NCBI GenBank assembly: GCA_005800405.1
Contig: SYFN01000112.1
Span: 1-10,865 of the forward strand
Origin: Burkholderiales bacterium
GTDB lineage: Bacteria > Pseudomonadota > Gammaproteobacteria > Burkholderiales > Burkholderiaceae_D
Length of the DNA stretch: 10,865 bases
Direction: 5' to 3'
Shown: in pieces, positions 1 to 8,359 of the stretch
How the letters are laid out: each line of letters begins with the position of its first letter
Numbering within the stretch: position 1 is the first letter of the stretch
The notes under the pieces: model-generated
Told to the model about the DNA's origin: nothing
The model's input: only the letters and a program-made list of their open reading frames with translations
The model's database searches: none
Translations under genes and position numbers: made by a program

Positions 1-1191
1 GCCGAACATGGTCAGCACGTTGATGGAATAACCGAAAAAAGACATTGTTGCAAATGTTCCCATCAGCGCGACCGGCACCACAATTGCCGGAATCAGCGTG
101 TAGCGCAGACTTTGCAAGAACAGAAGCATCACCAGGAACACCAGTGCTACGGCTTCGAGCAGTGTCTTAATCACTTCCTCGATCGATATTTTTACGAACA
201 ATGAGGTGTCATAAGGGATAACGTACTCGACGCCCGGGGGAAGGAATTTTTTCAGTTCTTTCATCTTCGCGCGTACTAACTCGGCCGTTTGCAGCGCATT
301 GGCCGTGGGGGTCAGCTGAATACCAATCGCAGCAATCGGCTTGCCATTGAGGCGCGCGGCAAAGCCGTACGATTGCCCGGCGATTTCCACCTTGCCGATA
401 TCGCGAATACGGACCGTTGCGCCGTTGGGTAATGCCCGCAACACCACATTGCTGAATTCTTCGGGTGTCGACAGCTGACCGCTGACGATAATGGAAGTTG
501 CAATGCGCTGAGAGCTGGGCGCAGGAAGATCGCCGAGAATACCAGCAGAGAATTGTGCGTTTTGCTGGCGAATCGCAGTGACGACATCGGTAGGTGTGAG
601 CTTGTAGCCCACCAGCTTGTCGGGATCAACCCACACGCGCATTGCACGCTCGGTGCCAAACAGCTGCACCACACCGACACCGGGAATGCGCTTGATCTCA
701 TTGATCACATTGCGCGCCAGGTAGTCGCCCAGCGCGATGGGTGAGACATCACCATTGGTCGCGCGCAGGTTAACGAACATCAGCAGATTACTGCGCGCCC
801 GCGTGATGGTCACACCCTGCTGCACCACGGCCTGAGGCAGACGTGCTTCGATACGCTTGAGACGGTTTTGTACATCGACGGCAGCGAGCTCGGGATTGGT
901 GCCGTTCTTGAAGGTCACCGAGACTTGTGATTGGCCATCCGACTGGCTCTGTGATTCGATGTAGAGCATGTTCTCTGCACCGTTCATCTCCTGCTCAATC
1001 AGGCTGGTGACGCTCTCATCGACTGTTTGCGCCGAGCCACCGGGATACACCGCATTGACGATGATGGTAGGGGGAGCGATCTGAGGATATTGCGAGATCG
1101 GCAGATTCGGGATCGCCAGAATCCCCGCCAGCAGTATGAAGAGGGCAATCACCCACGCGAAGACGGGGCGATCAACGAAAAATTTTGCCAT
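1..1191 (-). CDS. RND multidrug efflux permease, AcrB/MexB (HAE1) type, N-terminal 397 residues (cut by window edge)
   Basis: Inner-membrane, proton-driven pump subunit of a tripartite efflux system, partner of the adaptor encoded just upstream. The start ATG at 1189-1191 gives MAKFFVDRPVFAWVIA, the standard N-terminus of AcrB-like pumps with TM1 at about residues 10-30. The periplasmic porter region follows (YPGGSAQTVDESV near 50, QLFGTERAMRVW near 175-190, IPYDTSLFVKISIEEV near 325-340), then TM2 and TM3. The window ends at residue 397 in YSINVLTMFG, about ten residues before the paired TM4 aspartates of AcrB, so the proton-relay residues cannot be checked. The residue count matches AcrB numbering from memory, implying no net indels. 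An AAGGA ribosome site sits 9 nt before the ATG, and the gap from the adaptor stop is 19 nt, so the pair is co-transcribed. Family assignment is firm; substrate is unknown. Confidence 0.95.
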   Translation of the reverse strand, partial: MAKFFVDRPVFAWVIALFILLAGILAIPNLPISQYPQIAPPTIIVNAVYPGGSAQTVDESVTSLIEQEMNGAENMLYIESQSQSDGQSQVSVTFKNGTNPELAAVDVQNRLKRIEARLPQAVVQQGVTITRARSNLLMFVNLRATNGDVSPIALGDYLARNVINEIKRIPGVGVVQLFGTERAMRVWVDPDKLVGYKLTPTDVVTAIRQQNAQFSAGILGDLPAPSSQRIATSIIVSGQLSTPEEFSNVVLRALPNGATVRIRDIGKVEIAGQSYGFAARLNGKPIAAIGIQLTPTANALQTAELVRAKMKELKKFLPPGVEYVIPYDTSLFVKISIEEVIKTLLEAVALVFLVMLLFLQSLRYTLIPAIVVPVALMGTFATMSFFGYSINVLTMFG

Positions 1192-1200
1192 GACGACGCG

Positions 1201-1205
1201 TCCTT
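1201..1205 (-). promoter_or_regulatory. Ribosome binding site of the second RND permease gene
   Basis: On the minus strand this reads AAGGA, 9 nt before the ATG at 1191. It confirms the MAKFF start and lies in the 19-nt gap after the adaptor stop codon. Confidence 0.7.
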
Positions 1206-1210
1206 AATCT

Positions 1211-2440
1211 TTATTTGTTTTGCGGCGGTGTGGCTTTGTCATTGCTGCCTGCATCAGGTGGATTCCACGGTATTGGCTTGACGGTGGCGCCTGGTTTCGC
1301 TTTCTGCAGCCCTTCGACGATTACCTGATCGCCATGATTGAGGCCGCTACTGATGATCCATTTCGTACCATAAGCGCCATCCGTTTTTACCGGACGCGGC
1401 GCCACGATGCCCTTGCCATCAACAGTCATCACGATGGATCCATTCGCAGTGCGCATAACTGCCTGTTGCGGCACGGTGATTGCACCAGCTCGCGAACCCT
1501 GTTCCAGACGCACGCGCACATAGGTTCCGGGCAGCAGCGTGCGCTGCGGATTGGGAAATTGCGCGCGCAGTATGATGGAGCTGGACGCAGGATCCACCAC
1601 TGCCTCTGAAAAAAGCAGCTGACCCGAGTGTTCATAGAGGTGTCCATCTTCCGTCACCAGCTTCAGCTTTGCTTTTGCGCCGCCCTTGCCGGACTGGCCA
1701 CCGATATCTTTCAGGCGAAGTGTCTCGACACTCGATTGAGTCAGCGTCACATAGATCGGATCAAGTTGCTGGATGACTGCCATACTGTGCGAATCGTTGG
1801 CAGTCACCAGTGCGCCTTCGGTAATGAGTGCGCGACCGATACGGCCCGAGATCGGCGCAGTCACCGTAGCATAAGAAAGATTCAGTCGAGAAGTTTCAAC
1901 CACAGCACGTGCGGTGCCTATCGCCGCCGTGGCTGCGGCCACATCTGCGGCGGCCAGTTTCTGTGCACTTTGCAAATCATCAAATTCCTGCTTGCTGATC
2001 GCATTGCTTTCTACCAGCCCGCGGTAGCGATTGAGCTTGGTGTTAGCCTGAGAGAGATTCGCCTCTGCGCGTACGAGTCCGGCCTCAGCTTGTGCCGCCG
2101 TGGCCTTGGCGCTGTTGTAAGCAGCCCGAAATGGTGCTGCGTCGATTTCGAAGAGTACTTGTCCGGCGCGCACATCACTGCCTTCGTTGAAGACGCGCTT
2201 TTGAACGATGCCGCCGACGCGAGCGCGGACTTCCGCCGTGCGTGGCGCCTCAATCCGCCCGGGCAGCTCAGTGATGTTGGAAATATTTTCTGGCGCCACT
2301 GTGATTACTGACACCATCATCGGTGGCGGCGCGCCAGCTGGTCCGGCTTTCGGCGCTTCCTTTTTGTCGCCACACGATGCGAGCAATCCCAGTAGCAAGC
2401 CAGAGATGAGAAGTTTGCTGGATGTATTCTTGTTATTCAT
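1211..2440 (-). CDS. RND efflux periplasmic adaptor, AcrA/MexA type, lipoprotein
   Basis: Membrane fusion protein that bridges an RND permease and an outer-membrane channel. From the chosen ATG at 2440 it is 409 residues. Residues 1-22 form a lipoprotein signal with lipobox L-A-S-C and lipidated Cys23, followed by G-D-K-K, so it should be tethered to the inner-membrane outer leaflet. The first lipoyl half is at about 65-105, an Ala/Gln/Glu-rich coiled-coil hairpin at about 105-190, the second lipoyl half with TAPISGRIG at 194-202, a beta-barrel to about 310 (LLPGTYVRVRLEQG at 302-315), and a membrane-proximal domain to about 390. An ATG five codons earlier (2455) is possible, but it has no ribosome site and would lengthen the n-region; GGCGGA precedes the 2440 start. 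It pairs with the AcrB-like permease 19 nt downstream. Confidence 0.93.
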   Translation of the reverse strand: MNNKNTSSKLLISGLLLGLLASCGDKKEAPKAGPAGAPPPMMVSVITVAPENISNITELPGRIEAPRTAEVRARVGGIVQKRVFNEGSDVRAGQVLFEIDAAPFRAAYNSAKATAAQAEAGLVRAEANLSQANTKLNRYRGLVESNAISKQEFDDLQSAQKLAAADVAAATAAIGTARAVVETSRLNLSYATVTAPISGRIGRALITEGALVTANDSHSMAVIQQLDPIYVTLTQSSVETLRLKDIGGQSGKGGAKAKLKLVTEDGHLYEHSGQLLFSEAVVDPASSSIILRAQFPNPQRTLLPGTYVRVRLEQGSRAGAITVPQQAVMRTANGSIVMTVDGKGIVAPRPVKTDGAYGTKWIISSGLNHGDQVIVEGLQKAKPGATVKPIPWNPPDAGSNDKATPPQNK

Positions 2441-2744
2441 GAATTTCCGCCACATTAGAAAAAGTATCTGGCCTTACCGGTGTTCACCACCTGCCAAATG
2501 AACCACTCGCAACCAGCGACCAAGGTTTTACGATTGACCGTGGTTCCCAGTTCCTGCTGCCATTGCCAAACGGCCCATTGATGTCCTCGTACACAATAGA
2601 TCCAGAGCCACTCTCCCGCGTGTCTGATGGATTTGTCTTTGGCTAAGCCATCCTTTGATACGCATTCAATGCAAAATCAATAAGCTTGATATAGCGCGTG
2701 CTGCTTCGCGCCAGCACCAGCGCGATAAGTGAATCAGCGCTGCC
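2441..2744. other. 304-nt gap between tolC and the lipoprotein adaptor gene; no convincing gene
   Basis: It separates the tetR-to-tolC operon from the second adaptor-permease pair. Near the tolC end there is a GC-rich hairpin (2706-2725). I found no good sigma70 hexamer pair on the minus strand, so the second pair may depend on read-through or on a promoter type I cannot recognise. Two open stretches exist on the minus strand: a 33-codon continuation in frame after the tolC stop (2744-2646), and a 73-codon Trp-rich frame (2676-2458) with no start codon. Neither resembles a known protein. A short palindrome-like GGTG-TT-CACC occurs at about 2479-2488. Confidence 0.6.
2706..2725 (-). other. GC-rich stem-loop downstream of tolC
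   Basis: A perfect 6-bp inverted repeat, TCGCGC and GCGCGA, encloses 8 nt, starting about 20 nt after the tolC stop. It is not followed by a T-run on the minus strand, so it is not a classic intrinsic terminator. It could attenuate transcription, protect the upstream mRNA end, or be chance. Confidence 0.35.
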
Positions 2745-4052
2745 TCAGGGTTGTCTCGTCTCAAACAATTCGTTGAACTGGGCCAGATCGGCTTCGCTCA
2801 GACTGCCGGCTGCTGCTTTGAGCCGCAGGCCGTTCAATAAAGTCTCATAGCGTGCCTTGGCCAGGTCGCGTCGGGTTGAGTACAGCTGCTGTTGTGCATT
2901 GAGCACATCAATATTGATCCGTACGCCAACGCTATAGCCCAGACGATTGGCATCAAGTGCCGATTTGCTGGAAACCTCCGCAGCCTCAAGTGCGCGAATC
3001 TGGGACAAGCCGCTCTGCACACCAAAGAAAGCAGTGCGCGTGCTTTGCGCTGCAGTGCGGCGCGCAGTATCAAGGTCAGCACGTGCCTTGTCTTCCAGCG
3101 ACACGGCCTCACGGATTTTGCTGTTGGTAGCATAGCCGCTGAACAAGGGAATGGTCAGCTGCACGCCGATGTTGGTCGTGGTCGTTGTGATGGCTGAGGT
3201 GAAGAAGCTCGTGTTACGGCCGTAGGTGGCGACTGCATCCACCGTCGGCAGATGACCCGCGCGGTTACGGCTGATTTCCAGTTTCGCTATTTCTGCCAAC
3301 AGGCCTTGGGCGACTACACCGAAATTGCCAGACTCCGCAGTTTGTACCCAAGGATCCATGCTGGCTGGTTCAGGGGGGCTGAGCTGCAGGCCTGCTTTGA
3401 GGCTGCCAAGGACGGGGGGAAGTTTGCCGGTAACTTGTGCGAAGGCATTCCGCTTGACTTCAAGATCATTGATGGCTGCGATCTCCTGCGCATGCGACAG
3501 ATCGTAACGTGCCTGTGCTTCGTGGGTGTCGGTAATGGTTGCCGTGCCCACTTCGAAGTTACGTTTGGCCGAAGCGAGCTGTTCCGCAATGGCGACACGT
3601 TGCGCTTGAATCACGGCGATCGTGTCCTGAGCAGTCAGCACATTAAAATACGCCTGGGCCATGCGAATCATCAGATCGCTTTTCGCCTGATCGAATTGCA
3701 CCTCACTCACAGCCACTTGCAGTTTGCTTTGTTCGTAGAGATCACCACTGGCACGGTTGTACAGCGGCTGCCTGAGTTGCAATTGATAACTGTTGGCCGA
3801 GTAGTTGATATTGGGATTGATGGTTGATTCACCGTTGATTTTGTTGGCAGATGCCGTTACGCCCACTGAGGGTAGCAAGCCCGCACGGCCCTGCACGGAT
3901 TTTTCAGAATTGGCCTCGCGCGCTGCGCGCGCACTGGCAAACTGACTGTCGTAAGCCTGAGCGGCGCGATACGCTTGCATCAAATCCAGCGCGGTGGCAT
4001 CGAGCGACAAGAGCGCTGAGGCGATCAAAGCGGCGAGCGGAGTTTTACGCAT
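2745..4052 (-). CDS. tolC: TolC-family outer-membrane efflux channel
   Basis: Trimeric outer-membrane channel-tunnel that serves as exit duct for RND pumps and often for type I secretion. From ATG 4052 it is 435 residues, slightly shorter than E. coli TolC. Residues 1-21 are a Sec signal peptide with an A-T-A cleavage motif before LDLMQAYRAAQ, which resembles the mature TolC N-terminus. Two tandem outer-membrane-efflux repeats follow, each with long amphipathic helices. The first has RAGLLPSVGVTAS at about 56-68 and the second has RNRAGHLPTVDAVATY in its middle. The C-terminal VGVRINIDVLNAQQQLYSTR and the KAAAGSLSEADL segment match TolC proper rather than OprM-type lipoproteins; there is no lipobox. 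An in-frame ATG 23 codons upstream (4121) lies inside the rhodanese gene and would spoil the signal peptide, so I reject it. The start follows the rhodanese stop by 29 nt. It is the only channel gene in the window and probably serves both adaptor-permease pairs. Confidence 0.95.
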   Translation of the reverse strand: MRKTPLAALIASALLSLDATALDLMQAYRAAQAYDSQFASARAAREANSEKSVQGRAGLLPSVGVTASANKINGESTINPNINYSANSYQLQLRQPLYNRASGDLYEQSKLQVAVSEVQFDQAKSDLMIRMAQAYFNVLTAQDTIAVIQAQRVAIAEQLASAKRNFEVGTATITDTHEAQARYDLSHAQEIAAINDLEVKRNAFAQVTGKLPPVLGSLKAGLQLSPPEPASMDPWVQTAESGNFGVVAQGLLAEIAKLEISRNRAGHLPTVDAVATYGRNTSFFTSAITTTTTNIGVQLTIPLFSGYATNSKIREAVSLEDKARADLDTARRTAAQSTRTAFFGVQSGLSQIRALEAAEVSSKSALDANRLGYSVGVRINIDVLNAQQQLYSTRRDLAKARYETLLNGLRLKAAAGSLSEADLAQFNELFETRQP

Positions 4053-4081
4053 TATTTTTCCAGTCAGGTTTGGTTTTTGTA

Positions 4082-4405
4082 TCAATAAGTGGGCATGCTG
4101 CCATCGACCTGCATCGCCCAACCATGGATGCCGCCGCTGAGGTTGGTGATGTTCGTAAACCCAGCGCGCTCAAGAAATGCACCGACCTGCATGCTGCGAG
4201 CGCCATGATGGCAGATACACACGATGGGCGTTTCCGGGTCAAGCTTCTCCTGCCGCGCCGGGACACTGGCCATGGGCATAAGAACCGAGCCCTCAATACG
4301 GCAAGTCTCGTATTCCCAGGGCTCGCGCACATCGAGTAGCAAGGGTTGTACACGTGTTGCGTCCGCCAGCCATACGGCGAGTTCGGTAGCGGTCATATGT
4401 TCCAT
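4082..4405 (-). CDS. Single-domain rhodanese-like protein
   Basis: Small cytoplasmic rhodanese (107 residues from ATG 4405), predicted to carry sulfane sulfur on a catalytic cysteine. LLLDVREPWEYE (22-33) is the first rhodanese signature. The active loop C-H-H-G-A-R-S places the catalytic Cys at 65 in the C-x4-R pattern of active enzymes, and LSGGIHGWA near the end is the conserved C-terminal signature. An in-frame ATG at 4477 would overlap the methyltransferase gene and add 24 basic residues outside the fold, so I prefer 4405, preceded by GCGGA 9 nt upstream. ATG 4396 (MTATEL) is a further alternative. It starts 13 nt after the methyltransferase stop and ends 29 nt before tolC. This rhodanese-tolC neighbourhood recurs in betaproteobacteria as far as I recall; its role in efflux is unknown. 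Confidence 0.9.
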   Translation of the reverse strand: MEHMTATELAVWLADATRVQPLLLDVREPWEYETCRIEGSVLMPMASVPARQEKLDPETPIVCICHHGARSMQVGAFLERAGFTNITNLSGGIHGWAMQVDGSMPTY

Positions 4406-4418
4406 GTAGCGGTCCGCT

Positions 4419-5078
4419 TCAGAAGCGAAACGCCGAGGGCTTCTCGACATTGCGCAGCGCCTTGATACTGGTTTCAAAGAGTTTTACCGTGTCCCACGCA
4501 TTATCGGACGCGCGCGTCATCATGCAGGCCGACATGACTGGTGCTTCGCCAATCACCGCCAGAACGCGTCCACCCAGGCTCAGTTGACGCAAAAAAGCGT
4601 CGGGCATCATGGGCAACGAACCGGAGATCATGATGACGTCAAATGCCTGCGATCCGCTACCAGTCCAGCCGCGTGCGCCGTCTCCCAGCGCGACGCTGAC
4701 ATTGCTAACGCCATAATTAATGAGATTCTTTTCGGCGAGCGCTCTGAGTTCGGGCACGATCTCGACGGTGATCACCTGTTTTGCATGATGCGCGAGCAGA
4801 GCAGCCATGTAACCTGATCCCGCGCCGATTTCCAATACGGATTCGTGTGGCTGTACGGCTGCTTCCTGAAGCAGACGCGCTTCGAGTTTGGGTGAAAGCA
4901 TGTTTTCGCCCTCTGGCAGAGGAATCTCGGTATCCATAAAGGCAAGCGCCTGATAAGCCGTCGGCACAAAGGCCTCGCGTCGCACAGCCACGAGCGTTTG
5001 CAGAATATCTAGGTCCAGCACCTCCCAAGTACGGATCTGCTGCTCGATCATGTTTCGCCGTGCTTGTTCGACATTCAT
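4419..5078 (-). CDS. pcm: PCMT-family SAM-dependent methyltransferase (annotated type: protein-L-isoaspartate O-methyltransferase)
   Basis: Cytoplasmic class I SAM-dependent methyltransferase of 219 residues. The N-terminal helices with MIEQQIRTWEVLD and the RREAFVP segment are typical of PCMT. Motif I VLEIGAGSGY at 81-90 binds SAM, and ITVEIVPEL at about 103-111 carries the acidic residue after strand 2. Classical enzymes methylate isoaspartyl residues to repair aged proteins, but here the substrate motif is changed: where E. coli Pcm has I-S-Q-P-Y, this protein reads MLSPKLEARLL (60-70). The C-terminus (GEAPVMSA, then LFETSIKAL) also fits a divergent branch that I associate with betaproteobacterial rhodanese-tolC loci, so isoaspartate repair is not assured. 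The start is well supported by AGGAG at 5087-5091, 8 nt before the ATG. It sits 36 nt after the RND permease stop and 13 nt before the rhodanese. Confidence 0.88.
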   Translation of the reverse strand: MNVEQARRNMIEQQIRTWEVLDLDILQTLVAVRREAFVPTAYQALAFMDTEIPLPEGENMLSPKLEARLLQEAAVQPHESVLEIGAGSGYMAALLAHHAKQVITVEIVPELRALAEKNLINYGVSNVSVALGDGARGWTGSGSQAFDVIMISGSLPMMPDAFLRQLSLGGRVLAVIGEAPVMSACMMTRASDNAWDTVKLFETSIKALRNVEKPSAFRF

Positions 5079-5086
5079 GTAAGAAA

Positions 5087-5091
5087 CTCCT
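5087..5091 (-). promoter_or_regulatory. Ribosome binding site of the PCMT-family gene
   Basis: Minus strand AGGAG, 8 nt before ATG 5078. It is the best Shine-Dalgarno sequence in the window and fixes the start. Confidence 0.75.
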
Positions 5092-5114
5092 GCGTCAAAA
5101 AGACTGAAATTTTA

Positions 5115-8100
5115 TCAAAAGGGTTCATTTTTTCTGGAAGCTGCCCCCGGCATTGGTGCTGTCCCGCCCGCAGCGTCGACAGAGGCAGCTGCACCGAAGC
5201 GTCGGTGTCCCCACTGAGCCAAGTCATCCAGCCAGGTGTAGATCACGGGTACCACCACCAGCGTCAGGATCGAGGAGGTGATGATGCCACCAATTACCGC
5301 CTGACCCATGGGTGCACGCTGCTCGGAGCCCTCGGCCAGTCCCAGTGCCAGCGGCACCATGCCAAACACCATCGCCAGCGTTGTCATCAGAATAGGCCGC
5401 AGTCGCACATGGGCTGCTTCGAGCAGCGCTTCGCTTCGCTCCACACCCGCTTTGCGCGCCTGATTGGCGAAGTCCACCAGCAGAATCGCATTCTTGGTGA
5501 CCAGTCCCATCAGCATCACGAAGCCAATAATCGAGAATAAATTCAGCGTTGAGCGGAACAGCATCAGCGACAGAAAAACGCCGATCAGTGTCAGTGGCAG
5601 CGCTGACATGATCGCAATCGGTTGCAGGAAGCTGGCAAATTGCGATGCGAGAATCATGTAAATGAAAATAATGGCAAGCAGCAGTGCTGACATTGCATAG
5701 CCGAATGACTCTTGCATATTTTTGGCTGCGCCACCGATCTGATAGCGATAACCGGGTTGCCAGCTCATCGTCTCAAGTATGCGTTTGATATCGACGCCCG
5801 CCTGTCCCGCCGAGCGGCCCAGGACATTCGCAGAGATTTCAACTTCGCGATTGAGGTCGCGTCGATTGATCTGGTTTGCACCGTTGGCCGGCATGATGCT
5901 GGCTACCTGACGCAACGGCACCATGCGTAGCGAACCATCGGCATTCATCTGGCTGCTGGCCAAGTTAAGTCGAGACAGATCGGCGATGTTGTTGCGGTCC
6001 GAGGGTGCGAGTCGAACCGTGACATCATAGGTTTCATCATTCGGTGCACGCCAGCCTGTCACTGCATCGCCCGCCAGCAGCGGTCGCAAGGTGTTGCCTA
6101 TCTGTGCCACGCCGATACCCAGATCAGCGGCGACTTCCCGATAGGGCTCAACCTGAATGGTGGGCTTGTTGGGCTTGAGACTTGAATCCAGGTCTACCAC
6201 ACCGGGTATCGCGCGTACGCGTGCGGCGGCCTCGGCGGCGAGCTTGCCGAGTTGTTTCAAATCGGGGCCGAGTATGGAAAAGCGGATTTGCTTGTTATCG
6301 CCACCCACGCCATCGAGCTGACCGATATGCGTGATCGTAATGCCCGGAATGCGCACCAGCTGTTCGCGCAGTGGCTGGCTCAGTTCTTTCGTGCTGCGCT
6401 TTCTTTCGCTGCGCGGCACCAGTCGTGCGTACACGGTCGCGTAGTTTTTTCCCAGTGCTGTGCCAGTATTGATGGTGGTGTAGAGATCACGTACCTCGGG
6501 CAATGCATGGAGAGCCTGTTCTACCTGCCTCGCCTTACTTTCGGTGAACTCCAGCGAAGATCCGACTGGCGTATAAAAAACCACGCCGGTCTCGGAAAAA
6601 TCAGCCTGCGGCACGAACTCCGTACCCACCAGACCCGAAGCGGGCAGCAGCAGACCAGCGACGAAGGTGGCTAGCGCGAGTACCAGCGTTGTAACACGAT
6701 GGCGCATTGACCAGCGCAGGGTGACTTGATAAATTTTTGAAAGCCACTGTACGAAGTGATCGAATTGCTCCAGCACTCGGCCGATCGTATGTGCATACCA
6801 GCCGCGTCTTGGGCCCTGGCCGTGTACCGCCGGATCGTGCCAAATGGATGAAAGCATCGGATCCAACGTAAACGACACAAACATCGAAATCAGTACCGTA
6901 GCGGCGACCGTAACACCGAACTGATGAAAGAAGCGACCGATGATGCCGCCCATGAATCCTACTGGCAGAAACACCGCGACAATCGAAAAAGTTGTAGCCA
7001 GCACTGCCAACCCGATCTCTGCTGTACCTTCGAGTGCTGCATCTCGCGGGTTTTTGCAGCGACCATTCACCCGCATGCCCGCATGACGAACTATGTTTTC
7101 ACGCACGACAATCGCGTCATCGATCAGCAGACCTACGCACAGCGACAAAGCCATTAGCGTGATCATGTTGATCGTGAAGCCAAACATATCCATGAACAAA
7201 AAAGTGCCTATCAGCGACACCGGCAGCGTCAAACCCGTTATTACCGTAGAGCGCCATGAGTTCAGGAACAGAAAAACAATCAGTATTGTCAGTAGTGCGC
7301 CTTCGATCAGTGTGCGACGAACATTCTCGACACCGACGCGAATCTGTCGCGAACCGTCCTTGATGATATCCAGCTTTACACCCGGGTGCAGCGCATTGAG
7401 CGTGGGCTGCAGATCGGTGATCACTTTTTTGAGACCATCGGCCACATCAATCGTATTCTGGCCCTGCGCTTTGAGGATATCGAGCGCAAGGGTGCGCTGA
7501 CCGTTGAAGAGTGCAAGATTTTCTTGCTCCTGCTGACTGTCGATCACTCGCGCTACTTGTCCGAGTAAGACCGCATGACCACCGCGCTGCGCGATCACGA
7601 TACGCTCGAAATCTTTCGGTCGTTTGATGCGGCCTTGCACTTGCACCACTTGTTCATTCGCTGTTGCGCGCACACTACCGGCAGGCAGTTCCTGATTTTC
7701 ATTACGCAGGGCATTGAGGACTTGATCCATGCTGATGCCCAGCGCCTCCATATCCGCTGGTTTGACCTGAATCTGAATTTCACGCTTGACGCCACCGACC
7801 AGCGTGACTGAACCCACACCACGTACATTTTCCAGACGTTTTTTGATCAGCTGATCGGCAATCGTGGTCAGCTCACGCATACTGTACTTGCCCTTGCCGG
7901 CCTCATTGGTCACAGCGACCGAGAAAATCGGTCGGTCCGCGGGGTCGTAGCGGGTGACGCGGGGTTCCTTCACTTCCTTACGAAAAACTACTTTGATCAG
8001 CGCGACTTTTTCACGCACATCCTGCGCCGCCTGTGCCGGGTCGATGGTGAGTGCAAACTCGATGATGACAATCGACTGGCCCTCGTAAGAGCGTGAAGTC

Positions 8101-8339
8101 AGGCTGTTTATGCCATTGATGGTGTTGACGGCTTCTTCGATCTTGCGAGTGATGTCGGTTTCGACCGTTTCAGGCGCTGCTCCCGGATACTCAGTCTGTA
8201 CAACGACCACCGGGAAGGTCACATCGGGGAACTGATCCACGCGCAGTCGCTGATAAGAGAACAGACCGAGCACAACAAACGCCACCATCATCATGGTGGC
8301 CAGAACCGGGTTGCCGATACTGATGCGTGTAAACCACAT
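5115..8339 (-). CDS. RND efflux permease, HAE1 family, complete
   Basis: Inner-membrane proton/drug antiporter of 1074 residues, near the usual 1030-1060 for the family. TM1 is at about 9-29, followed by the first periplasmic loop, TM2-TM6 at about 340-490, the second large loop at about 570-870, and the remaining helices from about 880 to 1036. The proton-relay residues are present: paired Asp407-Asp408 in [10 protein letters not shown], Lys949 in [13 protein letters not shown], and Arg981 in [11 protein letters not shown], equivalent to AcrB K940 and R971. The N-terminus [16 protein letters not shown] and the loop sequence differ clearly from the AcrB-like permease at 1-1191, so this is a distinct subfamily rather than a recent duplicate. 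It lacks the Glu-rich TM4 typical of heavy-metal CzcA pumps. The last 30 residues are a low-complexity Ala/Gly-rich cytoplasmic tail. AGGAA lies 8 nt before the ATG, and the gap from the adaptor stop is 20 nt. Substrate cannot be read from sequence. Confidence 0.96.
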   Translation of the reverse strand: MWFTRISIGNPVLATMMMVAFVVLGLFSYQRLRVDQFPDVTFPVVVVQTEYPGAAPETVETDITRKIEEAVNTINGINSLTSRSYEGQSIVIIEFALTIDPAQAAQDVREKVALIKVVFRKEVKEPRVTRYDPADRPIFSVAVTNEAGKGKYSMRELTTIADQLIKKRLENVRGVGSVTLVGGVKREIQIQVKPADMEALGISMDQVLNALRNENQELPAGSVRATANEQVVQVQGRIKRPKDFERIVIAQRGGHAVLLGQVARVIDSQQEQENLALFNGQRTLALDILKAQGQNTIDVADGLKKVITDLQPTLNALHPGVKLDIIKDGSRQIRVGVENVRRTLIEGALLTILIVFLFLNSWRSTVITGLTLPVSLIGTFLFMDMFGFTINMITLMALSLCVGLLIDDAIVVRENIVRHAGMRVNGRCKNPRDAALEGTAEIGLAVLATTFSIVAVFLPVGFMGGIIGRFFHQFGVTVAATVLISMFVSFTLDPMLSSIWHDPAVHGQGPRRGWYAHTIGRVLEQFDHFVQWLSKIYQVTLRWSMRHRVTTLVLALATFVAGLLLPASGLVGTEFVPQADFSETGVVFYTPVGSSLEFTESKARQVEQALHALPEVRDLYTTINTGTALGKNYATVYARLVPRSERKRSTKELSQPLREQLVRIPGITITHIGQLDGVGGDNKQIRFSILGPDLKQLGKLAAEAAARVRAIPGVVDLDSSLKPNKPTIQVEPYREVAADLGIGVAQIGNTLRPLLAGDAVTGWRAPNDETYDVTVRLAPSDRNNIADLSRLNLASSQMNADGSLRMVPLRQVASIMPANGANQINRRDLNREVEISANVLGRSAGQAGVDIKRILETMSWQPGYRYQIGGAAKNMQESFGYAMSALLLAIIFIYMILASQFASFLQPIAIMSALPLTLIGVFLSLMLFRSTLNLFSIIGFVMLMGLVTKNAILLVDFANQARKAGVERSEALLEAAHVRLRPILMTTLAMVFGMVPLALGLAEGSEQRAPMGQAVIGGIITSSILTLVVVPVIYTWLDDLAQWGHRRFGAAASVDAAGGTAPMPGAASRKNEPF

Positions 8340-8347
8340 GGCGCCGG

Positions 8348-8352
8348 TTCCT
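8348..8352 (-). promoter_or_regulatory. Ribosome binding site of the complete RND permease gene
   Basis: Minus strand AGGAA, 8 nt before ATG 8339, in the 20-nt gap after the adaptor stop. It supports the MWFTRI start. Confidence 0.65.
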
Positions 8353-8359
8353 GTCTTTC

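Noticed and set aside
2011..2253. 80-residue open frame on the minus strand inside the lipoprotein adaptor gene
   Set aside because: It lies wholly within a well-supported gene in another frame, has no ribosome site and resembles no known protein.
1628..2311. 227-codon plus-strand open frame opposite the lipoprotein adaptor gene
   Set aside because: It is Cys- and Arg-rich with no domain pattern, and entirely antisense to the adaptor.
2706..2725. Intrinsic terminator after tolC
   Set aside because: The 6-bp stem is perfect, but no T-run follows on the minus strand, so I list it only as a stem-loop.
2646..2744. Stop codon read-through extending TolC by 33 residues
   Set aside because: TolC is full length at the TGA and its C-terminus needs no extension. 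No read-through signal is visible.
3252..3827. 191-codon plus-strand open frame opposite tolC
   Set aside because: It is antisense to a clearly conserved TolC. Long antisense frames are common opposite GC-biased codons, and its sequence has no recognisable domain.
5115..8339. Heavy-metal (CzcA-type) rather than drug-type RND pump
   Set aside because: The TM4 region reads [10 protein letters not shown] with the two aspartates of HAE1 pumps and lacks the metal-type pattern. The neighbouring TetR and TolC also fit a drug or small-molecule pump.
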